Shown one piece after another: positions 25,425-34,254 of a stretch of DNA of 64,000 nt (positions are counted from its first letter, which is position 1; each line of letters begins with the position of its first letter). This DNA is from Corynebacterium sp. 74A (GTDB lineage Bacteria > Actinomycetota > Actinomycetes > Mycobacteriales > Mycobacteriaceae): NCBI RefSeq assembly GCF_008930665.1, contig NZ_PQMG01000001.1, positions 620,001-684,000 of the forward strand, given 5' to 3'. The notes beneath the pieces were generated by a model, which worked only from the letters and a program-made list of their open reading frames with translations, did no database searches and had not been told where the DNA came from. Made by a program: the position numbers and the translations under genes.

Positions 25425-26141
25425 ATGCAGACTCAGACTCGGGCACACGCCAAGCACCGCACCACTGCGATGAGCGCAACCGCTAAGGGACGCGTCGCCG
25501 CAGTGGCTTTTGCTACTGGCTCCGTCTCTATCGCGGGAGCCGGTGGCGCCGCCGTTGCCGCTACCACTGCTGATTCCCAGCCTGAGACCGCCGCTTTCGA
25601 GCTGGCCGCCGATCCGGCGACCACCATCCCTGATGCACAGCCGCAGATCCTCGCTATCGCCGAGTACAAGCCTGTGGAGGACCTGAGCAACCAGGTGCAG
25701 ACCGCCCTGAAGTTCACCAAGGATCGCCTCGCCGCCGACGCTGCGGCTCGCGCCCCGAAGGCCGCCAAACCGGCCGAGGGTACCTTCACCTCCCCCTTCG
25801 GCCCCCGCTGGGGCACCATGCACAACGGCATCGACATCGCCAATGCCGTGGGCACCTCCATCGTCGCCGTGCTGAACGGCACCGTGATCGATGCCGGACC
25901 GGCCTCCGGTTTCGGCAACTGGGTGCGGGTGCTGCACGATGATGGCACCATCACCGTCTACGGCCACATGGAGACCGTCGAGGTCGCCGTCGGCCAGAAG
26001 GTGACCGCCGGGCAGCGTATCGCCGGCATGGGTTCCCGTGGTTTCTCCACCGGCTCCCACCTGCACTTCGAGGTCCACCCCGGTGGCGGCGGCCCCATCG
26101 ATCCCGTGCCGTGGCTGGCTAACCTCGGCATCCACGTCTAA
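25425..26141 (+). CDS. secreted M23-family (LytM) peptidoglycan endopeptidase
   Basis: 238 residues. N-terminal signal-type segment (about 24-46, VAAVAFATGSVSIAGAGGAAVAA, Ala-rich with likely cleavage near AVAA-T). A linker of about 75 residues is followed by the M23 domain (about 120-235). Zinc/catalytic residues are visible in MHNGIDIAN (His and Asp) and GSHLHFEVH (HxH); TITVYGHME is also conserved. Expected to act outside the membrane in cell-wall remodelling at division. Some relatives act as non-enzymatic activators, but the metal ligands are complete here. GAAAGAAGG precedes the ATG. A terminator follows at 26165. Confidence 0.92.
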   Translation: MQTQTRAHAKHRTTAMSATAKGRVAAVAFATGSVSIAGAGGAAVAATTADSQPETAAFELAADPATTIPDAQPQILAIAEYKPVEDLSNQVQTALKFTKDRLAADAAARAPKAAKPAEGTFTSPFGPRWGTMHNGIDIANAVGTSIVAVLNGTVIDAGPASGFGNWVRVLHDDGTITVYGHMETVEVAVGQKVTAGQRIAGMGSRGFSTGSHLHFEVHPGGGGPIDPVPWLANLGIHV

Positions 26142-26164
26142 ATAATCTTTAGAACATAAACATC

Positions 26165-26196
26165 AGCCCGCAACGTGTGTGATCACGCTGCGGGCT
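26165..26196 (+). terminator. terminator of the M23 peptidase gene
   Basis: AGCCCGCA pairs with TGCGGGCT around a 16-nt loop, followed by AATTTCGT; 24 bp after the stop codon. Confidence 0.75.
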
Positions 26197-26264
26197 AATT
26201 TCGTGTGTCGTCCTGCGACCGGGGCGCGGGGCAGGCGCGCCCCGGCTGCTAGACAGAGTGCTTC

Positions 26265-28760
26265 TTAGAGCTTCTCCATGGGCACACCGCCGAGCAACAT
26301 CAGGCGAACGGTGCCGCTCGAACCGAAATCGATGGTGGCGGTGGCACGCACCCCCACCCCTTCCACGGCCACCACGGTTCCGAGGCCGTATTTATCGTGA
26401 TTGACCCTATCCCCTGCCTGCAGCGAGAGATTCTTATTCAGATGGCGCTTCGGCGCGGGGCTGCTGGGGCGCGGTGTCGATTGCTGCGGCGAGCCATAGC
26501 CCGAGCCATAGCTGGAACCGGAGCCATAGCCCGAACCGGACCACGACCCGCCGCCCATTCCTGAGCCGCTGCCCCACGCGGAGCTGGGCTGCGGTTCTTC
26601 TCGCTCCCACTCGATCAGCTCAGAGGGGATCTCGTTGAGGAAGCGCGAGGGCGGATTATTCATCGGCTTACCCCATGCCGAACGCACCATGGCCCGGGTG
26701 AGAAAGAGCCGCTGCCGCGCGCGGGTAATACCCACATAGGCCAGACGCCGTTCCTCAGCGAGTTCGGACGGATCCCCGAGACTACGCATGTGGGGGAACT
26801 GCCCGTCCTCCCAGCCGATGAGAAAGACCATCGGAAACTCCAAACCCTTGGCGGTGTGCAGCGTCATGAGCGTCACGACACCCTCGTCGCCATCGGGCAG
26901 CTGATCGGCATCGGCCACCAAGGAGACGCGCTCAAGAAAAGCCTGGAGGCTACCCGGCGCGGGCTCGCCCTCCTCTACCTCAAGGGCGCCGCCGTCCATC
27001 TCCGCATAGGCCTTCTGGTTCATGACTTCGGAGGTGAACTCGCGGGCGACGGACACCAGCTCGTTGAGATTATCCAAGCGGGTCGCGTCCTGGGGATCAT
27101 TGGATTTCTCGAGTTGATGCTTATAGCCGGTGACGTCGAGAACCTCGGAGATGATATCGCCAATAGCCGGGATCTCTTCCTCGGCGACGATCTCCTCCAT
27201 CCGGGCGCGCAGCCCGTCCATCATCTCGTTGTAGCGGGCAATTGCATTGCGGCCGCGCCCGCCGAGCAGGTCAATCATGCCGTTGCCGGCGTCGATAAGC
27301 GCCTGAGAAAAGGGGATCTGGTTATTCGCGGCGTGCAGATCCACAAAGGCAAGCGCCCTGTCGCCGATACCGCGGCGCGGGGTGTTGATGATGCGCCGAA
27401 TGGAGACGTCATCATCAGGATTATCCAAGACGCGCAGGTAGGCGACGATATCGCGGATCTCTTTGCGCTCATAAAACCGGGTGCCACCCACCACTCGGTA
27501 GGTGATGCCACAGCGCATGAACGCGTCCTCGAGGGCACGTGAGGCATTGTTGGTGCGATACATCACCGCCACCTCATCGGCGCTGTGGCCTTCATCGAGC
27601 AGGCGGTTGATTTCCGAGGCGATATAGGAGGCCTCATCGTGCTCATTATCGGCAACATAGCCGATGATCTTCGGGCCGCTGCCCTCCGCAGTCCACAGCT
27701 TCTTCTCCCGGCGCCCCTCGTTTTGGGAAATCACCGCGTTCGCCGCGGTCAGAATATTCTGCGTGGAGCGATAGTTCTGCTCCAGCAGCACGGAGCGGGC
27801 CTGCGGGAAGTCGCGCTCAAACTCCTCGATATTGCGGATAGTGGCGCCGCGGAAGGCATAAATCGACTGATCGGCATCGCCTACCACACACAACTCGGAG
27901 GGGTGCTCGCTCTCAGCGCCGACGAGTTCCGCAACAAGCGCATACTGGGCGTGGTTGGTGTCCTGGTACTCGTCCACGAGGACGTGGCGGAAACGGGAAC
28001 GATAGTGCTGGGCCACCTCGGGGTGCTGACGCAGAATCGCCACCATCTCGAAGATGAGATCATCGAAATCCACGGCATTAGCCTGCCGCAGCCGGCGGTT
28101 GTATTCCCGATACACCGCAGAGTGGGTCTCCTCATAGGGGTTATGCGTCCTCTCCGCGGCGGCCGCCGCCTCCTCCGGGCGCAGCAGCTCGTTTTTCCAC
28201 GAAGAGATGGCATTGGCCACCTGGCGGGGCGGGAAACGCTTGGCGTCGAGCTGCATGTCCTTGGCAACAAGGCCGATCAAGCGGCGGGAATCATCGGCAT
28301 CATAAATGGTGAAGTTGGAATTCAGCCCCGGGACCAGATGCGCATTCTGCCGCAGCATCCGCACGCAGGTGGAGTGGAAGGTAGACACCCACATCTGTTG
28401 CGCCGCTGGGCCCACCAGCTCCAACACCCGCTCGCGCATCTCGGCGGCGGCCTTATTAGTAAAGGTAATAGCCAGCACCTGCCACGGAGCGACGCCGCGT
28501 TCCGCCAGTAGGTAGGCGATACGGCGGGTCAGCACCGCGGTCTTGCCCGAGCCCGCACCCGCCACAATCAGCAGCGGCGAGCCACTATGCAGCACAGCCT
28601 CGCGCTGTTGCGGATTCAGCCCCTCGACAATGGCCTCCGAGCGGGCCTGCGGCGGGCGCGACGCTGGCGCTTCGGCAGCGCCTGGAAAAGCCGCCACGCG
28701 GGCGGCGGGAGACACGGCGGAGGACTGGGTGCTACGCGGACTAAAGGGAGAATTCGACAT
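26265..28760 (-). CDS. pcrA: ATP-dependent DNA helicase PcrA/UvrD
   Basis: 831 residues, SF1A helicase. Residues 1-45 are a disordered extension. The Q-motif GLNPQQREAV is followed by Walker A AGAGSGKT (67-74), VDEYQDTN (motif II), GDADQSIYAFRGA (III), LEQNYRST (IV), and TLHTAKGLEFPMVF with VGITRARQRL (V-VI). A Gly/Ser/Tyr-rich linker of about 40 residues precedes a Tudor-like C-terminal domain (RVNHDKYGLGTVV). It unwinds DNA in excision repair and removes stalled RNA polymerase. ATG at 28760 chosen for its AGAAG ribosome site; a GTG at 28793 is possible. Divergent from the chorismate mutase gene. Confidence 0.96.
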   Translation of the reverse strand: MSNSPFSPRSTQSSAVSPAARVAAFPGAAEAPASRPPQARSEAIVEGLNPQQREAVLHSGSPLLIVAGAGSGKTAVLTRRIAYLLAERGVAPWQVLAITFTNKAAAEMRERVLELVGPAAQQMWVSTFHSTCVRMLRQNAHLVPGLNSNFTIYDADDSRRLIGLVAKDMQLDAKRFPPRQVANAISSWKNELLRPEEAAAAAERTHNPYEETHSAVYREYNRRLRQANAVDFDDLIFEMVAILRQHPEVAQHYRSRFRHVLVDEYQDTNHAQYALVAELVGAESEHPSELCVVGDADQSIYAFRGATIRNIEEFERDFPQARSVLLEQNYRSTQNILTAANAVISQNEGRREKKLWTAEGSGPKIIGYVADNEHDEASYIASEINRLLDEGHSADEVAVMYRTNNASRALEDAFMRCGITYRVVGGTRFYERKEIRDIVAYLRVLDNPDDDVSIRRIINTPRRGIGDRALAFVDLHAANNQIPFSQALIDAGNGMIDLLGGRGRNAIARYNEMMDGLRARMEEIVAEEEIPAIGDIISEVLDVTGYKHQLEKSNDPQDATRLDNLNELVSVAREFTSEVMNQKAYAEMDGGALEVEEGEPAPGSLQAFLERVSLVADADQLPDGDEGVVTLMTLHTAKGLEFPMVFLIGWEDGQFPHMRSLGDPSELAEERRLAYVGITRARQRLFLTRAMVRSAWGKPMNNPPSRFLNEIPSELIEWEREEPQPSSAWGSGSGMGGGSWSGSGYGSGSSYGSGYGSPQQSTPRPSSPAPKRHLNKNLSLQAGDRVNHDKYGLGTVVAVEGVGVRATATIDFGSSGTVRLMLLGGVPMEKL

Positions 28761-28894
28761 AGTGTCTTCTAAACTACTCGTTCGCTCGGACACTGCTCAG
28801 CGACGCTCACCCAGGCGTTCGATAGACGCAGCACTCGCATGCATTATCCCAGCGCATACCCCGCGATGTGGTGGGGGTGTGGCACAATACTGCT

Positions 28895-29194
28895 ATGAGT
28901 GATGCTGAAGATTTTGCTATTCGCATGCCGTCGGGCACTGATGATCCGCTCTCTGACGCCGAGATCCAGCAGTATCGCAAGGAAATCGATCGTCTCGACA
29001 AGGTCATCATCGAATCCATCCAGCGCCGCACCGCCATCTCCCAGGCCATTGGGAAAACCCGCATGGGCTCCGGCGGCACTCGCCTTGTCCATACCCGCGA
29101 GGTGTCCATCATCAACCAGTTCCGCGAGCAATTGGGCGAAGAGGGCCCACAGCTCGCCGGTATTCTGCTGCGCCTCGGCCGCGGCAAGCTCTAG
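28895..29194 (+). CDS. csm: chorismate mutase (AroQ class, short form)
   Basis: 99 residues. All-helical AroQ pattern: EIQQYRKEIDRLDKVIIESIQRR carries the N-terminal Arg and the catalytic Lys region (shown in parts: EIQQYRKEIDRLD, KVIIESIQRR), then KTRMGSGGTR and VHTREVSIINQFRE. It turns chorismate into prephenate for Phe/Tyr. Short actinobacterial forms of this length depend on a complex with DAHP synthase for full activity. ATG at 28895 with CACAAT (28883-28888) only 6 nt upstream and no ribosome site, so probably leaderless. A strong terminator follows at 29272. Confidence 0.94.
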   Translation: MSDAEDFAIRMPSGTDDPLSDAEIQQYRKEIDRLDKVIIESIQRRTAISQAIGKTRMGSGGTRLVHTREVSIINQFREQLGEEGPQLAGILLRLGRGKL

Positions 29195-29271
29195 CCCCTC
29201 CACCGGCGCGAGCAGATCGCGAGCGCGGCGCGAGCTCCGGGCTTGTCGCGATCACACCAAAAAACAGTTAC

Positions 29272-29318
29272 AGGGCGGCGCACCCCACCATGAGTTCATG
29301 ATGTGGGTGCGCCGCCCT
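29272..29318. terminator. bidirectional terminator between csm and gabD
   Basis: AGGGCGGCGCACCC pairs with GGGTGCGCCGCCCT around a 19-nt region that can pair further. Both flanking genes converge on it. A-run upstream and T-residues downstream serve the minus and plus transcripts. Confidence 0.85.
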
Positions 29319-29337
29319 TGATCCGTGTGCGTTGCTC

Positions 29338-30819
29338 TTAGAGGCTGACCTCCGGCAGCGCCATGAGCTTGGTTTCGAGATACTCGTCAATACCTTCGAA
29401 ACCGCCTTCGCGGCCCACACCGGACTGCTTCACTCCACCGAAGGGGGCGGAAGGGTCAGAGATCGCGCCCTTGTTGATGGCCAGCATGCCCACCTGCATC
29501 GCCTCGCCCGCGCCGAGGGCGCGCTCGAGATTCTCGGTGAATACATAGCCTGCAAGGCCAAAGAGGGTGTCATTGGCAAAGTCGATGGCGTCCGCATCGG
29601 AGCTGGCCTTATAGATTGCCACCACGGGTCCGAAGATTTCCTCGGTGGCGATGCGCGCCGAGCGCGGCACATCGGCCAGCACGGTCGGCGGGAAATAGGA
29701 GCCCTTCTCCGGGAGATTCTCGTCCAGCTCGTAGACGCTGCCTCCGGCGAGCACCCGCGCTCCCTGGGCGATGGCGTCATTGACCAGTTCGGAGACGGTT
29801 TCTACTTGGTCATCACCAGAAAGCGGCCCCACGGTGACGCCCTCATCGGTGCCGCGCCCCACGGTGTAGGTGCCGATCAGCTCGGTGACGCGCTCACAGA
29901 AGGCGTCGTACAGCTTCTCATGCACGATGAAGCGGTTCGCAGCGATGCACACCTGGCCGGCGCCGCGCATTTTCGCCACCTTCACGGCCTCCACGGCCTT
30001 GTCGAGATCAGCATCCTCACAAACGATGAAGGGGGCATTGCCGCCCAGCTCCAAGCTGGCGCCCAAGGTGTGCTCGGAGGCCTTCGCGTGGAGTGCCTGG
30101 CCCACCTCGGTGGAGCCGGTGAAGGTGAACTTGCGCAGACGGGGATCCTCCAGTAGCGAGGACGCCGCCGAACCGGAGCCGGGAATGATATTGATGACGC
30201 CATCGGGCAGCCCCGCTTCCTTGAGAATGCGGGCCAGATAGAGCATGGTCAGCGGGGTCTTCGAGGCCGGCTTGAGCACCATCGTGCACCCAGAGGCCAA
30301 CACCGGGCCCATCTTGCGGGTGCCCATCGACAGCGGGAAGTTCCACGGGGTGATGGCCAGCACCGGCCCCACCGGCTGCCGGATAGTGATGACGCGACCA
30401 CCACCAGCGGGCGTGATGCGGTAATCGCCGCTAATGCGGACGGCCTCCTCGGCGAACCAGCGGAAGAACTCGGCGCCATAGGCGACCTCGCCCCGAGAAT
30501 CCGGAAGGGCGCGGCCCAGTTCGGCGGACATGATGTAGGCCAGTTCCTCACTGTGCTCGGTGAGTAACTCGTAGGCTCGGCGTAGAATCTCGGCGCGTTC
30601 GCGCGGGGCGGTGGCCGCCCACTCTTTCTGCACTGCAACGGCCGCATCCAGTGCTGCCACGGCGTCCGCCTCGCCGGCCTTGGCCACCGTAGCCAACACG
30701 CTGCCATCCGAAGGGTTTTCTACCTCGAAGGTCTCGCCGGAGCGGGCATCAACAAATTCACCATTAATAAAAAGCTGCGTGGGGCAATCAGCAATGACTG
30801 CGTCTAGATCAATACTCAT
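29338..30819 (-). CDS. gabD: NAD(P)-dependent succinate-semialdehyde dehydrogenase family enzyme
   Basis: 493 residues, ALDH superfamily. Conserved blocks: ITPWNFPLSMGTRKMGPVLASG (in parts: ITPWNFPLSM, RKMGPVLASG), FTGSTEVGQ, the catalytic Glu in LELGGNAPFIV, the catalytic Cys in GAGQVCIAANRF, and EIFGPVVAIYK. The R-x-Q-VGPVLAITPWNFP and GQVC-A-NR pattern fits the GabD subgroup, which oxidises succinate semialdehyde to succinate. No gabT or gabP lies nearby, so the natural substrate may be another aldehyde. The ATG at 30819 is 7 nt behind CATAGT, a possible leaderless start; a GTG at 30825 is the alternative. Confidence 0.88.
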   Translation of the reverse strand: MSIDLDAVIADCPTQLFINGEFVDARSGETFEVENPSDGSVLATVAKAGEADAVAALDAAVAVQKEWAATAPRERAEILRRAYELLTEHSEELAYIMSAELGRALPDSRGEVAYGAEFFRWFAEEAVRISGDYRITPAGGGRVITIRQPVGPVLAITPWNFPLSMGTRKMGPVLASGCTMVLKPASKTPLTMLYLARILKEAGLPDGVINIIPGSGSAASSLLEDPRLRKFTFTGSTEVGQALHAKASEHTLGASLELGGNAPFIVCEDADLDKAVEAVKVAKMRGAGQVCIAANRFIVHEKLYDAFCERVTELIGTYTVGRGTDEGVTVGPLSGDDQVETVSELVNDAIAQGARVLAGGSVYELDENLPEKGSYFPPTVLADVPRSARIATEEIFGPVVAIYKASSDADAIDFANDTLFGLAGYVFTENLERALGAGEAMQVGMLAINKGAISDPSAPFGGVKQSGVGREGGFEGIDEYLETKLMALPEVSL

Positions 30820-31081
30820 AGCCACTACTATGCCCCCGAACCAGAAATGACGCCACTATCACAATGCCCGCGCTGGTGAGAGTTAGGGGTGGGCGAGGTT
30901 TTCTGCGCCTTCAGGTCACGGTGCGGACTGAAGCGCGGCTGCAGCGAAAGGGATGAGAGAACTCACTGAGGACCACGCTGAACTACAGGCCCGAACGAGG
31001 GCGAAAGTACCGCGCTGAACTAGATGTTTGGCCCTACTCGCTCGCCGACGTGGGCCCACGGCCGGTGGTACTCTCGCCTAT

Positions 31082-33133
31082 ATGAGAGATGCGCGCGACA
31101 TAGACACGGCACGAGTGCTAGCCATCACAGCCTGCCCCACCGGAATTGCCCACACCTACATGGCCGCCGAGAATCTCGAGGCCGCTGCACAAGAGATGGG
31201 CATCGACCTGCGCGTGGAGACACACGGCTCGGTCGGAATCGAGGGCACTTTCACCGCTGAGGAGATTGCCGCCGCCGATGCCATTCTGATCTCCGCAGAC
31301 ACGGTGATCGACAAACAGCGCTTCGATGGGAAACGGCTACTCAGCACGTCTGTCGACGCCGCCATTAAGGATCCAGCCACAGTGCTCGAGCGCGCTCAGT
31401 CTGCCGCGGTGTGGACAGCCAGCGGCCGCCAAGAAGACAGCGCCGACACCGCCAGCACCGATGAACCACTGCGACGCCAGCTCTACCAAGCTCTGATGAA
31501 CGGCGTGTCGCACATGGTGCCCTTCGTGGTCACTGGCGGTTTGCTCATCGCCGTGTCGCTATCGCTGGGTGGCAAACCCACCCCCGAAGGCTTGGCCATT
31601 CCGGAAGATTCCTTCTGGTTCTTACTCAGCTCCATCGGCGCCCTCGCTTTTGGCTTGATGGTGCCGGTGCTCTCTGCCTATATCGCCTCGGGTATCGCCG
31701 GCCGCCCCGGCCTCGCACCGGGTTTTATCACCGGCATGATTGCGGTGACGGGAACGCTGTATAACTCCGATTCCGGTGCCGGCTTCATCGGCGGCATTAT
31801 CACCGGTTTCCTCTCCGGATATGTTGCCCTAGCGATTAAGAAAATACCGGTGGGTAAATATGGTGCCACGATCATGCCGGTGATCGTGATCCCCATCTTC
31901 ACCACTCTCATCGTGGGCCTGCTCTTTGTCTACGTCCTGGGCGGGCCGATCTCCTCGCTCTTCGAAGCGCTCTCCACCTGGTTGGCCTCGCTCGATGGCG
32001 CCTCGGTGATTGTGCTCGGCGCCATTCTGGGAGCGATGATCGCTTTCGATATGGGTGGCCCCTTTAATAAGACCGCCTTCCTGTTCGGCGGTGGTATGAT
32101 CGCCAGCGGCAACGCCGCCCCGATGGGTATGGTGGCCGCAGCAATCGCGGTGCCGCCGCTGGCGGTCGGGCTTTCCACCCTGCTGCGCCGCAGCTGGTTC
32201 AACAATTCCGAGCGCGACTCCGGCATCGCCGCGCTCTTCATGGGTTTCTTCGGTATCACCGAGGGCGCCATTCCCGTGGCCGCCGCACGCCCGTTACAGG
32301 TCATCCCCGCCAACGTGGCCGGCGGCGCTGTCGCCGGTGCCGTCGCCGGCCTGCTGCACGTGGAAGACAATGTGATGCACGGCGGTCCCATTGTGGCGGT
32401 ACTCGGCGCGGTGGACAATACCCTCGGATTCTTCCTTGCTTTGGCCGCCGGCATCGCCGTCACCACTGGCCTGGTAATCGTGCTGGTGGGCATTTCTCGA
32501 CGCCAACAGAACGATACCTCCTCCGCAGCCGCGACAGCCGCGCCTGCAGAGCAGACTGTCGCTTCTACTCCAGCTCCTGCCGCAGCTGGGGCCAGCGCCG
32601 CGGGAGCCGGCACCACTGCTGCCTCAGTCACCGCGGCCGCGGCCACCGATACCGACACCGCCACCACCGCCGAGGCCGAGGAGCTCATCACCGCGTCCTT
32701 GGTTGCCCTCGACACCCTCGCACCTGCCAGCGGCCAGCAGGAGGTACTGCGCACTCTCGTGCACGCCGCGAGCGAGCAGGACAGAATCACTCACCCTGAG
32801 CAGGTCATCGATGCGGCTCGTTCCCGCGAGGCCCACGCCTCCACTGCGGTGGGGCACCACGTGGCGATCCCCCATGCTCGATGCTCTGGGGTGGCGCGTC
32901 CCACCCTGGCTTTCGCACGCATTCCCGAGCCCGGGATGCAGTGGGATGAGGATGCTGAGGATCGCGTTCGTATGGTCTTTTTCATTGCCGCTCCGGAAGA
33001 TGCCGGCAAGCAGCATCTGCGGATCTTGTCGAAGCTGGCCCGTGCCACTATGCGCGATGATGTCCGCACCCAGCTGCTTAGGGCCACCACGGCACAAGAA
33101 GCGGTGGCTGTGATTCGCAGCTGCATGCAGTAG
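31082..33133 (+). CDS. ptsF: fructose-specific PTS permease, fused IIB-IIC-IIA
   Basis: 683 residues. IIB domain (1-100) with phospho-Cys18 in ITACPTGIAHTY. IIC domain (about 130-480) with multiple membrane helices and the family block FNKTAFLFGGG and ITEGAIPVAAA. An Ala/Thr-rich linker (about 485-535) leads to a IIA domain (about 540-683) with phospho-His598 in AIPHAR. It takes up fructose and phosphorylates it using EI/HPr. No fruK (1-phosphofructokinase) or DeoR-type regulator is adjacent. ATG at 31082 lies 7 nt behind TACTCT with no ribosome site, so leaderless expression is likely. An upstream open extension is not protein-like. Confidence 0.93.
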   Translation: MRDARDIDTARVLAITACPTGIAHTYMAAENLEAAAQEMGIDLRVETHGSVGIEGTFTAEEIAAADAILISADTVIDKQRFDGKRLLSTSVDAAIKDPATVLERAQSAAVWTASGRQEDSADTASTDEPLRRQLYQALMNGVSHMVPFVVTGGLLIAVSLSLGGKPTPEGLAIPEDSFWFLLSSIGALAFGLMVPVLSAYIASGIAGRPGLAPGFITGMIAVTGTLYNSDSGAGFIGGIITGFLSGYVALAIKKIPVGKYGATIMPVIVIPIFTTLIVGLLFVYVLGGPISSLFEALSTWLASLDGASVIVLGAILGAMIAFDMGGPFNKTAFLFGGGMIASGNAAPMGMVAAAIAVPPLAVGLSTLLRRSWFNNSERDSGIAALFMGFFGITEGAIPVAAARPLQVIPANVAGGAVAGAVAGLLHVEDNVMHGGPIVAVLGAVDNTLGFFLALAAGIAVTTGLVIVLVGISRRQQNDTSSAAATAAPAEQTVASTPAPAAAGASAAGAGTTAASVTAAAATDTDTATTAEAEELITASLVALDTLAPASGQQEVLRTLVHAASEQDRITHPEQVIDAARSREAHASTAVGHHVAIPHARCSGVARPTLAFARIPEPGMQWDEDAEDRVRMVFFIAAPEDAGKQHLRILSKLARATMRDDVRTQLLRATTAQEAVAVIRSCMQ

Positions 33134-33264
33134 CAGCGGCGCGGCCGCACCAACGGTCGGGTACTTCCTCTCCCCGCGCCGGCGCTGCTGCGCGCCGTGC
33201 GCCGGCATGTTTCACCGCACCGGACTTGCGCACCTGTTTCGCCCTTGAACGCGAAAAACTGGAT

Positions 33265-33270
33265 TACACT
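33265..33270 (+). promoter_or_regulatory. -10 hexamer TACACT of the DUF1707 gene
   Basis: TACACT lies 6 nt upstream of the ATG at 33277. There is no ribosome site. Confidence 0.55.
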
Positions 33271-33276
33271 GAAGTT

Positions 33277-33999
33277 ATGACTTCCGAGTCCTCCTCGCAT
33301 GATCGACAGCCGCCACGACTGCGTGCAAGCGACCACGATCGTTCCCGTGTCCTTGACTACCTCGCCCAAGCCTATGCGGATGGACGGCTCGACTATTCCG
33401 AGTTCGACGAGCGTTCCTCGGCTGCGTCCACCAGTCGTTTCGTGGACGAGCTCAGCCCGCTCCTCGAGGATCTCGGCGGCACCCCAGAGCTGCCCGCTAC
33501 ATCCCCCTCTCAATCTCTGTCGCCACGCCCGGATTCTGCCCAGTACGCGACAGAGCAGTGGGCGCCACGGCCGGAACAGCAGCGCGCCATCGCCCGCATC
33601 ACTCGCCGCGTCGTGGGCGGGACGGGCTCGAAATATTCTTTGAGCCTCTTCGGCGCCAATTCCTTTTCCGGGGGTAGCACCCTTGCGACCCGCCATGACG
33701 CCATCGTGCTATTTAGTGGCGCCAGCCTCGATTTGCGCCACACCCAGCTGGAATCGAAGAACATCACCATCACCCTGAATGTGATGTTCGGCGGCTGCGA
33801 CATCATCGTCCCCGAGGGCATGCGCGTGATTATGAACCCCGTGACCCTGTTCGGCGATAGCACAGTAAAGGTAAAAGACGGCGTCCGCGTGGACCCCAGC
33901 GAGTTACCCTCCTCCGCCCCGTCTGTCACCATCAACGGGTTCGTGTTATTCAGCGGCTGCGATGTCATTATCGCCCCAGATAAGTACGCACAACCCTAA
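33277..33999 (+). CDS. DUF1707 and LiaF-like C-terminal domain protein
   Basis: 240 residues, soluble. The N-terminal DUF1707 module (about 12-62): PRLRASDHDRSRVLDYLAQAYADGRLDYSEFDER, given in parts as LRASDHDRSRVLDYL and ADGRLDYSEFDER. The C-terminal half (about 120-235) is a beta-rich repeat seen in LiaF/cell-wall-active antibiotic response proteins (NVMFGGCDIIVPEG, VTLFGDSTVKV, FVLFSGCDVIIAP). No membrane segment between the two, unlike many DUF1707 proteins. LiaF-type proteins modulate envelope-stress sensing, but the partner here is unknown. Leaderless start suggested by TACACT 6 nt before the ATG. Confidence 0.82.
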   Translation: MTSESSSHDRQPPRLRASDHDRSRVLDYLAQAYADGRLDYSEFDERSSAASTSRFVDELSPLLEDLGGTPELPATSPSQSLSPRPDSAQYATEQWAPRPEQQRAIARITRRVVGGTGSKYSLSLFGANSFSGGSTLATRHDAIVLFSGASLDLRHTQLESKNITITLNVMFGGCDIIVPEGMRVIMNPVTLFGDSTVKVKDGVRVDPSELPSSAPSVTINGFVLFSGCDVIIAPDKYAQP

Positions 34000-34010
34000 T
34001 CGGGTTTTTG
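33987..34010 (+). terminator. weak terminator after the DUF1707 gene
   Basis: AACCC and GGGTT flank a short loop and run into TTTTTGGG. The stem is only 5 bp and overlaps the stop codon region, so efficiency is doubtful. Confidence 0.4.
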
Positions 34011-34254
34011 GGTTCCCACGTTTCCCCCATCCCAATGTCCGATTATGTTGGGACTTTCACCACAGCTGAGAAGCGCCACCTGCGCGCTTGCGCTGACACG
34101 TCCCGCACACCCCAGCACAACGGGCATAGTCTCGCTAGCATTACCTCTAGAGTGGCGAGCCGATGAGCCGCACCATGGATCTCTATGCTGTCGGCCTGTG
34201 TAACTCGCCCACACTTTCCCAAGATCCCATATATCAAGGAGCGTTAGAGAAAAA

